From: Apis mellifera
Taxonomy: Eukaryota; Arthropoda; Insecta; Hymenoptera; Apidae
DNA length: 64,000 nucleotides
Direction: 5' to 3'
NCBI RefSeq assembly: GCF_003254395.2
Contig: NC_037652.1
Span: 7,298,001-7,362,000, forward strand
Below are positions 48,121 to 59,330 of this stretch, piece by piece. A model generated the notes under the pieces. It worked only from the letters and a program-made list of their open reading frames with translations. It ran no database searches and was not told the origin of the DNA. Positions within the stretch are counted from its first letter, which is position 1, and each line of letters opens with the position of its first letter. Both the position numbers and the translations under genes were made by a program.

Positions 48121-49059
48121 ATTATAATCGATCCTCTCGGAAAGGAGGATAGAATCTTGCGTGTCAACAAGTGCCGATACTAAACTTCTGCACGGGGAAT
48201 CGTTCCATTTGCTAGCTTTGCTTATCTCGTGCAACAAACAACAACGATAACCCGCAATCCAAACAACGCTCGCCTTATACGAGTAATTCTCGCGGTTTAC
48301 ATAAATAACATAGACCCGGTGCACGGTGGTGATAATTCACAGTGTGTTCGATGGGGAAGGTGATTCGAAGAGAAGAATATCAAGCAGGCGTCTCGTTACA
48401 TTTGCTATTCGCCGCTCGAACGTTCACGAGATATAGGGGTCGATATTTCGCGTTGGTTGCTCGATAACTGGATACAAACGAAATTTTCTATCGAGTCGAA
48501 ACGTTTAGTCGAGATTATTTATCGTGAAATCAGATTTCAATCGGATCGACGTTCTCTCTCTCTCTCTTTTTTATCCAAATTCTTTCTGCTCGTTACGGAA
48601 CAGAATTTCACTGATAATAAACGAACGATTACGAAATGCGCGAATTTTCTCGAGTCGTCTTTCTTTTTTTTTTTTATCTCATCGGATAACGATCAGAATA
48701 AAGGAGATTTAATTACGCTGGGAATTCTTTCTTTCTTCCATGCTGGATGCAACTTACAGCTTACACAGTTTCTCGTCTTTTGTGATCGGAAATCGAAAAT
48801 TTCGCAGGCAGGATTTATTCGGAACGGAGTTTCGGGCAAAGACTGTGGAATTGTGATTTCGAAAAAGGAAAGGTATATATTTTTGGAATTTTTTTTAGAA
48901 TTTTTAGAATCGTTCTAAACTACTTTGATGAAGTAATTAATTTGTCAAAAATCAAGTTCTTGGTAATTCGATAAGATTTATTCTCATTTACCTCAACTCA
49001 TCGCTGTTCGATCGTCCATCGAAAATCGATCAACTCTTTATCGTTTTATTATATTTCTT
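48121..49059. other. Gene-less stretch
   Basis: 48130-48480 is of more balanced composition with no convincing frame. A 153-codon plus-strand frame at 48457-48918 is rich in F, S and I, crosses a T-run and has no recognisable domain. Confidence 0.45.
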
Positions 49060-49107
49060 TTCTTCTTCTTCTTCTTCTTCTTCTTCTTCTTCTTCTTCTT
49101 CTTCTTC
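49060..49107. repeat. (TTC)n microsatellite, about 16 units
   Basis: Uninterrupted TTC triplets, followed by GTACAG. Confidence 0.96.
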
Positions 49108-49614
49108 GTACAGGTACAGATTTGCTCGAATTCGGCACGAAATCATAAATCCATAATGAAACACGAGTACAACGCGTTGATGGGCGTGTACGGGGGAATT
49201 CTCTTAATTAATCACCGGCGGCTCTTCATTTTCGCAACGCGTTAAGAACACGGGATCGCATTAACGACCGAGTAGTAACGCAAAACTGCATTACCCGTGG
49301 AACAAAGGACTTTCGACCTTCGCCCCCGTTTGTCCAATTGTTTGTCATTTAATTAAACGGCATCGAGCCGAGTGAAATTAAACGAAGCAATTTACCGAAG
49401 CAATTCGTGAGAATACGCGTCGCAACCTGAATGAAGTCTATCGCGAAATTAAAACGAAGCCTTCGCCGCTTGTAAACTGCCATAGTTACTGTCGTGCGTG
49501 TTACTCTTTATTTATTTATTTTTTTTTTTTCTTCAACAACGGTAATACGAGAGAATGGAGATGGAATTTGACGAGGTATCGAGGAATTATCGTGGAAAAG
49601 AAAGGAAACGAAAA

Positions 49615-50010
49615 AAGCTGGGATCTCTTTCGAAATAATTTTCGTTTCGCTCCATCTCTGGAAAGCGATATATAAAATTTATATAAAATTATTGTCGAAT
49701 GCAATCATGTTCGAATTGTTCTCCTTGAGAAATTGAACGCGCCGATGTTAAAAGCTTCTCTATCTATATTATTATTCTCTTATAATAAAAATTGATGCTA
49801 GAATCTCTTTCAAAAATAATTTTCGATTTTGTGAACACTCGTTATCTTTGGAAAACTTTATTATATAAAATTATTGAATGCAATCGTGCTCGAATTATTC
49901 TTCTTGAGAAATTGGATGCATCAATATTAATCTCCATGATTATTTTTCAATATAATTATCCTCGTATTTTATCGAAAAAAGAAACTGACTCTTTCAAAAT
50001 AATTTTCAAA
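49615..50010. repeat. Tandem duplication, about 179-bp period
   Basis: CAATCATGTTCGAATTGTTC at about 49700 matches CAATCGTGCTCGAATTATTC at about 49879. ATCTCTTTCGAAATAATTTT (about 49623), ATCTCTTTCAAAAATAATTT (about 49803) and CTCTTTCAAAATAATTTTCA (about 49991) mark three unit starts. Each of the first two units has CTTGAGAAATTG and a TATAAAATTATTG word. Confidence 0.8.
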
Positions 50011-53000
50011 TCGATTTTTTTTTCTCAAATTAAATTAAAATGTTTAATCCTTGTCTTCAATGTTTCAAGATACAATCCTTTGTCTCTGGGAACGAAAAAC
50101 TTGTCAGAAGAGCGGAGTAGTCTTTTTTTCAGTAAGATCCGAAAGGAGGGCATTGATATCAAAGCTTGGCGTTCGACGATAACGTAATAATTTTATCACG
50201 AACTTTATCGCGAGAAAAGAGCTCGAAACAAGGATTCTTACGAGGGGGGTGGATAAACGGATATACGTCCTCCGTTTACGGAGGAAAAGGCTTGATCACA
50301 ATTATCGGAGGATTGATGAAGTAAAGGGTTGACGCTACGAATGACGCTACGGATGGATTGTTATCGAAATGTTCGCCCCCTTTGGCTAATTATTTGCCTA
50401 TCGGTCGCCGGGTAATCAACGTTTCGAATCGAATCTCACCCTCCCTCCTCTCATAGAGCCTATATTACACAAGCTCGATGATTATCGCGAAATTCCTATA
50501 TTTCTCCGAGATCTATAATTAGAAATAGTATGAAATAATATATTTTATGCAGATTGGATAATTTCCAATAATTCGAATATTTTTATGATAATTAAAAAAG
50601 TATTTGTTTTTCCCAACTTTTTCTATAATATATCTAAAATATATTATCGAGCTCGTTGAAAAGTTTGGAAAAAAACGATCGAGTTATTATTCTAAAAATC
50701 CTTGCGTAAAAAATATTCCGAGTCTTTTGCATCGAAGAGAAATTTGCTAAATTACGAAATGTATATCTCTGATGAATGTATTCATTCATCGGAGAAAAAA
50801 ATTTCGAGAGTTTTATTAATTTTTCGAAAGTTGTTCGTCAATCAATGAACACCGCGTTGAGAGTGAAAGTTCCATCCGTTTTTTTAAGAGTCGTCCTCGG
50901 TGAAAAAAATATTCTCGAGAGAAATTGTTTTCTTAGATTTCTTTTTTCTTTTTTTCAAAATATCGAATCGCTTAGAAATATTCCAACTTGCAAATTCCAA
51001 AGTTCGATTTACACGAAAATGATTACTTTTCAAACTTACGTTTCAACTTTAGTTCGAATACTTTATATCGTGTTCGTGAATATCAATCGAGAGGAAAGGA
51101 AATATTAAAATAAAATCCGTTGAATGAAGCTTGATTGTTGAAAAATGATTCGAATTCACGGGTATTTGCATATTGAATAAATCCTTGTGAAACAAATTTA
51201 AACTTTCATCAATCTCGTTTAAAAAAAAAAAAGGAAAGGAAAAAGAGAGAGATGTGATTAAATCTGATTAAACGCGAATTAAAATATATTAAACTCGGCT
51301 GTTTAACAGAATATTTCAAAGGCGGCAATTAACCGTGCGCTAAATAAGATGAATCCACCTCGTGATCCATCTTAACCACACCACTTGTTTACCGGTAAAC
51401 TCGAGACGAACGTATAATACATATGTATTATATGTAAATGTATTCCATACTCGTATCGTTCTCCGAATAGCGCACGAGATTCTTCCTCCTTCGAGCGTAA
51501 CGTTTTTCTCTTTTATCGTATCGTATTCACCGAGCGGTATTTCACCGGTTGTCGGTAAAACAGTTTCGTATTATGAATATTTTGTCGTGAGTCATTCGGG
51601 CCGAATGGAAAAAAAAAAAAAAAAATGTGTCCGCTTTCGACACAAAACGACTTATTCGTCGTTTAAACGCCACTTTTTCCAGCCATCGATATTCCAGTCG
51701 AAATCGCTTAAACCTCTTCCGCTTTAATAATAGACGTATCGTGTTCGCAGCAAAATTTGTCACGCTCGACGCTCGAAGGTCACGTGTGACACGTCTTTCG
51801 AGAACGCGACATTCGATATCGATGGAAGGGGCCGGTAGAGAAAGATAACGACTCGAAGTCGTGAAAATAAATCATGAATCGAGATCCTCGACCCCATGGT
51901 GGTCGTATATCATGTTTGGAAAACGTAGATTCGCGTTTTTGTTGAATTTTTCTCTCTTTCTCCTGTTACTCGGTTCGAATAAGAAAAGTTAGGTTAATCA
52001 TAGGGAGAGTGGAGGGGAGACTATGAAATGTGTATATCTTCCCAGAAAGCGGAACATTTTTTTCAATTGTTTTCAATGGTGGATCACAAAAGGATCGTAT
52101 AAAAATTCTCTTTCGATTATTATTATCGTTTCGAATGAATTTTCAACGTTTATTTATTTTAATCGAAATTAATTCTCTTAATCGAATTAAAGACAATTAT
52201 TTAATCGCTTTAATTTTTCTTTTCTTGTTTGTGTGTACGAAGAATTAATTGGAGTTATTTAAAAAAAACACTGGAACAGGGAATATAACTCGGTCAGTTA
52301 ATTCAAAGTAGATTCTTGATTTTTTTTTATTTTAAAAAATACCGTAATTGGAAAAATAGAAGCAAAGGTTCTCGTGGAATGAGATTGAAATTTCTTTAAA
52401 GATAATTTTCTCGAAGATTCTTTTTTTTTCTTTTTCCCTTCCCTTTTGCATTTTTCTACCCATTGCTCGATTGCACAGGTATAAAATTAATTCGATAAAA
52501 CTTCGATGAAATCCTTAACAAATGGCCACCAACATTTTCCTCGTTCAAAGCCTCGACTATTCTTTATTCCATCTCGACGATTCGCTTTGATATCGATTAT
52601 AAAAAAGATGAATTAATACTTATTCTCGGATATTCTCTTTATCTATGAACAAAAAGCGAACTGTTATTCCTTTTCGATTATCTTTTGCCGCGAGAGGAAG
52701 AGCAGGATTGGAGATCGAGAGGAAAAAGAAAATATGGGCAAACATTCGATGTAACGCGTTAAATCAAATTTTCTTATTTTCCTCGTCCATAAATATTTCT
52801 CGATCATCGAAAATTATTCGCACACTTGCTTTCCAATTTTAATCTCGATCTGTTAAAAGTCCAAATATACTTTCTTGGAGATTTGTTTCTCGAAATAATT
52901 TCGTGGAATATTTACTTTTTCAAAAAAAAAAAAAGAGAGAAGGAAAATTTCTTTTTTCGAATATGGCAACTTAACGCTTCCAATATGGATTCGTTAATAT

Positions 53001-53208
53001 TTCGAAGAGGAGAAAAAAAAAATTCGATCAATTATTCTTACGTCATTCTCGATATTCGAGATTGCTCGTTTCGAGATATGAAAATTTGGCCTGGAAGAGT
53101 TATGAATTCTAACCAGTGCAGAAGCGAGATTATCAACCGGAATTGTGGAATCCCGTACTGCGCCCCGATTATCTCCTTATTCCCAACTTGTCCCATAAAT
53201 TAAGACAA
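50011..53208. other. Gene-less AT-rich stretch
   Basis: AT-rich with A-runs at 51221-51233 and 51608-51624. Frames of 110-121 codons at 50776-51108 and 51362-51727 have no recognisable domain. Confidence 0.5.
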
Positions 53209-53239
53209 ATATATATGTATATATATATATATATATATA
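53209..53239. repeat. (AT)n microsatellite
   Basis: About fifteen AT dinucleotides with one G interruption. Confidence 0.93.
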
Positions 53240-55631
53240 CACGACGACTGTTTGCACACGTACACACAATTGCTTACTTGCCTCAATATTGTTGATTAAA
53301 AGCAAGAATTGGATCGACGATCGATGCGACAATAATTTCCCTAGAAATTGGGGACGAGTGTGCAAGTGGTGCCGCGTAGCGGCAAACGATCGTATTTGCT
53401 TTTCATCGCATCAATTATTCGCGCCAATTAGAAACGGACGCGAGTGGAAAAATTTGTTTTGAGAATAAACGTTAAGGATCAACGCGTGACATTGACGTGG
53501 CAAATTGACGGGCAAATACACAACACTCGTGTGTATTAATCGTATCGTTCCCTTCGCCAATTATACGACAATAGCGAGCGGACAGAGTTTCAAGAAGCGG
53601 ACAGTGAAAACGATAATATCGACGATCGGAAAGAAAGAAAAAAAAAAAAAAAAAAAAACTTTGAAACTCTCTGTATTGCGACGAGAGAAATTGAACGGTA
53701 ATTATATCATCGAAATGCAAATTGTGCATCCGGTTCCGTGAAATATCGGGGTGATATTTACGCGTTAGCATAATTTATCGTAATGCATGCCCTCCTTCGT
53801 ATTCCCCCTAATTACATTATCGAAATCGAAGGGGACACGTGCGGCCAAGGATTAAACCCGGAGAATGATACGGAATCGATAAATTTAATATCGTATTATA
53901 TACCTTTTCCTCGAGCAACAATAATATTTAATAATAATTAATAAATAATATAATTATAAAATATAATCGATATATATATAATGATTGAAAAAAATTAATA
54001 TTTCGTAAATGCTGGTAGATCACGTAACGACACAATCGAGTTGTGTGCGACTTGAAGGCAGCCAAGGTAAAAGGGAATGAAAACGTTATGAGATCGAGTC
54101 GCGGGAGACAACGCCGTACGATGTTATCTTGCCGCGATTAAGACGGCTCTTAAGAAAGTTTCCTTCGAGGTAGTTAAAATATTATTCGAATCTGGGCGAA
54201 GTGGGAGGGGGCATTGTTGCCGTTATCCGTTGAACAAACTTCTTCCGAGATCAACTCTCGGATATCCAAATCAAACCTCCCTCCTTTTCCATACAAATTT
54301 AAACGATCCTCTTCAGAGACACGATGCATCTTCGATATCAATTTTTTTTTTTTTTTTACTACGATCGATGTAATCATTTTTGCAAAAATAATAATTTTTT
54401 TTTTTTTTTAAGAGCACAACGGTTTTCCCCTATAAAACTTGCATATTTTTCGAAAGTTTCAAAGATGCTCTCTCTCTCTCTCAGGAGATGAACTCTTGGA
54501 ACATTGTATTCCCCCCCTTTCCGTTATCAAACTTTCCATTACGAGCTTTTAAGGGGGATTATTAAAAATGACTAAAGCCGGCGAAACTTTTAGTACAATC
54601 TTTGGAAAAATGACTTGAAGAGTGTCTCTCTCTCTCTCTCTTTCTCTCTCGAGTCTCGTAATCTTCGCAGAAGCGAATACGTTAAAAAAGATAAAGAGAT
54701 GATGACAAATGTTCGATTGTATCTGCCCATTTCTCTCTCTTTGTAAGACTCTTGTAAGGCGAGATAGTTCGTTGTACATCGTACTCTTAGATTCATTTAT
54801 TTTTCGAGACGAGATTTCAAGAGAGAGAAAGAGAGGAGAGCTGAAAAAAAATTGTCTCCCCGTACTGCTGAAGCCTGCGGTAATTAAAACGCTTAATTGG
54901 AAAAAAATCACGACTCTGCTTGTGTTAATAAGGTTTTACAACAAGTTATGCTTGGCAGCCAAGGCGCACGTAAACGAGAACTTGCATTCCCGACACCGCG
55001 TGAATTTTTATTAATTAAAATGAGAAAGCTTTGATACGAGGTTAAAATCGTGGAAGTGAAAACTCCTGTTTTTTTTCTTTTTTTTTTTCAATAATTCTTA
55101 TAGTTACAGTCAAAGTTTATCCAGATTAGAGAAGGAGAGGGAGAGGGAAGAAAGGAAAAGAAAGGCAAATAAGGAGAGCGAATGGTGATCAAGAGCGAAA
55201 ACGGATTACTTTTCAAAGAAGCGGAATGAAAAACTTTCGAGAGAAAAGTAAGAGAAACGTAAAAGAGAGAGATGCCCTCGCATCTTTTCTCCGCCTTCTC
55301 AGTTTCCTCCGTTAATTTTCCGCCCCATTACCTTTCCATTCTGTAACTCGAGCCGGCGGTGGTGTATCCGATGGAAAATCGAGGGGACCGGGGCCGTGAG
55401 GCCACTTCGTTACTTTCTGCAATCGAGACGCGTGAATCTATCGACGTGTGCCGCTCGATACCAGCTGCCGGTAATCGCATTTCGAAAATGAATTTCATCT
55501 GGCCGGGAACAAATACTGAACATTCTTTTCTTTCTTTCTTTTTTTCCAACGAGAAAACTGAAAAAACGTCCCACGATTCGTTTTTTTTTAATAATAAACG
55601 AATTATGAATTTCAAAAATAACAATAATAAC

Positions 55632-55634
<3 letters not shown>
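53240..55634. other. Gene-less AT-rich stretch
   Basis: A-run at 53636-53659, T-runs at 54341-54357 and 54397-54409, CT run at 54622-54650. 53260-53420 and 54000-54140 are more balanced in composition. No gene is supported. Confidence 0.5.

Positions 55635-55706
<72 letters not shown>
55635..55706. repeat. (GA)n microsatellite, 36 units
   Basis: The longest uninterrupted dinucleotide run in the window. A second GA run lies at 55878-55908. Confidence 0.97.
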
Positions 55707-55708
<2 letters not shown>

Positions 55709-55873
55709 AAGTAAATTCTAGATTCTTCTTTTTCGACTCGTTAAAAAAATTTCAACGAATTTTTCACATCACTACTACGTAATAATTCATCAACGGGATA
55801 AAAATTCAATCCCACGTTTCACCGAGTGATACAATATTTTTTTAGATAAATATTATTTTAGATGGAGGGATTC

Positions 55874-55877
<4 letters not shown>

Positions 55878-55908
<31 letters not shown>
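55878..55908. repeat. (GA)n microsatellite
   Basis: About fifteen GA dinucleotides followed by an imperfect GA/GGA run to 55960. Confidence 0.95.
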
Positions 55909-55910
<2 letters not shown>

Positions 55911-55959
55911 AGGAGATAGGGAGAGATAGAAAAAAAAAAGAGGAGGAAAGAGACAAGTC

Positions 55960-56934
55960 ATAAGCAAACGTACAAATAAATATTGGACGAACGAATATTT
56001 GATTTATAATTTCAACATCCTGTTGATTTGAAATTTATGAAATCGAAGTAAACAATCGGATCAGCCGTCCCCCGCGAACAAAAACGATTTTATTATTCGC
56101 GTATTATTTTGTATTCGTTACTATGTTTCCACGTCTATTAAAATGATTGGTCTTTTTAAAAAAAAAAAAAAAAAATAATAATAAGTAAATAAATAAATAA
56201 AAAAATATGAAACGCATAATTGGAAGCGATCAGATCGCGCATCTTTGTTTACTCTCATCTTTTCGGGCAAAAGAAAGAAAAAAAAAATATCTATCTTGCA
56301 AAATAAACAACGGGAGGGGAGGGGGGGTAAATCTAATTTCGGAGGTTGAAGTTTAAAACTCATTCGGAGGCTCGTTTATTTATTCATCCCTTCCACCCGA
56401 GCCATCGCATTCGTTCACACAATTTTATTGTTTTCTGCGCCAACATCCATCGCTCATCGTCCATAATTTGTTGCAGAAATATTCTCGAGTTTCCATTCTC
56501 TCTCTCTCTTTATCTCTATCTTTTTCTTTCTTTCCTCTTCTACTCACTTTGAACGCATATTCGTGCGATATTAGGTTACACATAAATACATTCGAGACGT
56601 TTCGAGAGCGTAAACTCGCTCCTTGGACCGGGGAATAAATAATAGGGCTTCGAGAAAAATGGAAAGGAAAATCCGTAAAAACGGATTTCACGGTTGTTCC
56701 ATTACATTATATCGGGATAGAAACAAAAGCTCGTCGTATCATTTTAAATTATACCCAATTATCGAATCGGATGGCGACGAGCACGATTTACAACGAGACA
56801 ATGAAATATTCCTCGACGAGGTATATACGTTCGTGCACAACGTATAGACAAGACGTTAGAGCGAGAATCGGTGTTATTTTTATCTTTCGATGAACGAGAT
56901 ATCCGATTCACGGCCGACGCGCGCAATAATATTA
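55960..56934. other. Gene-less AT-rich stretch
   Basis: A-run at 56158-56176 and a G-run near 56316-56328. CT-rich at 56497-56545. Nothing coding or structural is recognised. Confidence 0.55.
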
Positions 56935-59330
56935 ACGCGGAATATTTCGTCCGTAGCGTCGTGTACGAAATATTTCGTCCGTGGTGATATATAAACAATA
57001 TTTTACACCGCGGAATATTTCGTGTGTGGTGATATACAAACAATATGCAGAATATTTCGTTGCATTATTCGGCGGAATATCTCATCCGTGGCGTTACTAG
57101 CAATGTCGCGAATCGAGAAATATTTCGTTCGGTGGCGCTATACGTGGAATATTTCGTCCGTCGTGATATATAAACAATATTGTACTGCACGACATCTCGT
57201 GTCATTACTAGCAATATTGTATCGCGAAATGTTTCGTTCGAAATATTTCGTCCTTGGCTAGCAATATCGTATAGCCAAGTATTTTGTTCGTGGCAATATA
57301 CAAACAATATCGCATCTCAGAATATTTCGTATTATTAAGAATATTGTATCGCAAAATATTTCGTGCATATAGAAATAATATCGTACTGCAGGACATCTCG
57401 TGTCATTACTAACAATATTGTATAGCGAAATATTTCGTTTGTAATGTAATATACGAAATATGAAATATTTCGTCCTTGGCTAGCAATATTGTATCGCAAA
57501 GTATTTCGTTCGTGGCGATATACAAACAATATCGCATCTCAGAATATTTCGTATTACTAGGAATATTGTATCGCAAAATATTTCGTGCATATAGAAATAA
57601 TATCGTACTGCAGAACATCTCGTGTCATTACTACCAATATTGTATCGCGAAATATTTCGTTTGTAATGTAATATACGAAATATGAAATATTTCGTCCTTG
57701 GCTAGCAATATTATATCGCCAAATATTTCGTTCGCGGCAATATACAAACAATATCGCATCTCAGAATATTTCGTATTACTAGGAATATTGTATCGCAAAA
57801 TATTTCGTGCATATAGAAATAATATCGTACTGCAGAACATCTCGTGTCATTACTACCAATATTGTATCGCGAAATATTTCGTTTGTAATGTAATATACGA
57901 AATATGAAATATTTCGTCCTTGGCTAGCAATATTATATCGCCAAATATTTCGTTCGCGGCAATATACAAACAATATCGCATCTCAGAATATTTCGTATTA
58001 CTAGGAATATTGTATCGCAAAATATTTCGTGCATATAGAAATAATATCGTACTGCAGGACATCTCGTGTCATTACTACCAATATTGTATCGCGAAATATT
58101 TCGTTTGTAATGTAATATACGAAATATGAAATATTTCGTCCTTGGCTAGCAATATTATATCGCCAAATATTTCGTTCGCGGCAATATACAAACAATATCG
58201 CATCTCAGAATATTTCGTATTACTAGGAATATTGTATCGCAAAATATTTCGTGCATATAGAAATAATATCGTACTAATACGAAATAATAGCAAAATATTT
58301 CGTTTGTATGTAACATGAAATATTACGAAATATGAAAATATTTCGATCTTGCCTAGCAATATTGTATCGCGAAGTATTAACAATATAAGTATTTAGTATT
58401 TAGTATTTTTTTTATTAAGTATAACAATATCGCATCGCAGAATATTTCGTGGCATTATTAGACAATATTGTATCGCAAAATATTTCGTTCGTAGCAATAT
58501 ACAAACAATATCGTATCTCAGAATATTTCGTATTACTTAGAATATTGTATCGCAAAATATTTCGTGCATATAGAAATAATATCGTACTGCAGGATATCTC
58601 GTGTCATTACTAGCAATATTGTATAGCGAAATATTTCGTTTGTAATGTAATATACGAAATATGAAATATTTCATTCTTGGCTAGCAATATTGTATCGCCA
58701 AATATTTTGTTCGTGGCAATATACAAACAATATCGCATCGCAGAATATTTCGTGGCATTATTAGACAATATTGTATCGCAAAATATTTCGTTCGTAGCCA
58801 TCACATACGAAATATTTCGTATTATAATGATATACAAACAATATCGTACCGCAGAATATTTCGTCACATCGATACACAGGAATATTGTATCTCGAAATAT
58901 TTCGTTCGTAGCGTTATGTACGAAGTATTTCGTGCATGGTGATATAGAAACATTATCGCAAAATATTTCGTGGCATTATTAGCGATATTGGATCGAGAAA
59001 TATTTCACGTATGGAGATGTTGTAAAGGGTGTCCCAAAATTAACAAGATTGAATTTGCCGCCATTTTTGCATTGTTGGCAACTCTGAAAAAAGAACAGTT
59101 TGACAGCTGAGAGTTTAAGGTTAGTAAAAATGGACCGTTATACGATACAACAACGTGTCTTTATTATTAAACAATATTTTAAAAATAATATTTTAAGAAC
59201 TCTCTTTTATATTTAATTCAAATCTTGCGTTAATTTTGGGACAAAATAATTATTGTATCGCAGAATTTTTCGTTAGACGCGGAATATTTCGTCAATGGTA
59301 CATCGTGATACATGCGAAATATCTCGTCCG
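56935..59330. repeat. Palindrome-based satellite, 37-bp monomers in a 222-bp higher-order unit
   Basis: The core word GAAATATTTC is a perfect palindrome, and some copies extend to ACGAAATATTTCGT. It or one-base variants (CAAAATATTTCGT, CAGAATATTTCGT) recur about every 37 bases, interleaved with AATATTGTATCGC and GATATACAAACAATATCGCA. Between about 57337 and 58270 the array is organised in higher-order units of exactly 222 bases: AGGAATATTGTATCGC lies at 57559, 57781, 58003 and 58225. Each contains five good cores and one degraded core (GAACATCTCGT), that is 6 x 37. Outside this part the monomers are diverged. 58275-58440 is rearranged, and a related unit reappears near 58538. Repeated 64-102 codon frames are translations of the repeat. 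Confidence 0.93.
59027..59243 (+). mobile_element. 217-bp inverted-repeat element (MITE-like) inside the satellite
   Basis: GGGTGTCCCAAAATTAAC at 59027 is matched at the other end by GTTAATTTTGGGACA (59229-59243), giving a perfect 15-bp inverted repeat. The interior is unlike the surrounding satellite, and palindromic monomers resume on its right side (59245-59330). Inside, ATG at 59130 opens a 28-codon frame (MDRYTIQQRVFIIKQYFK...) that resembles the N-terminal start of a helix-turn-helix transposase family common in insects, then stops at 59214-59216. This suggests an internally deleted derivative of a Tc1/mariner-like element. An exact target duplication could not be fixed. Confidence 0.8.

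Noticed and set aside
57335..58383. Series of near-identical 64-102 codon frames
   Set aside because: They are spaced exactly 222 bases apart and are the palindromic satellite read through, not a gene family.
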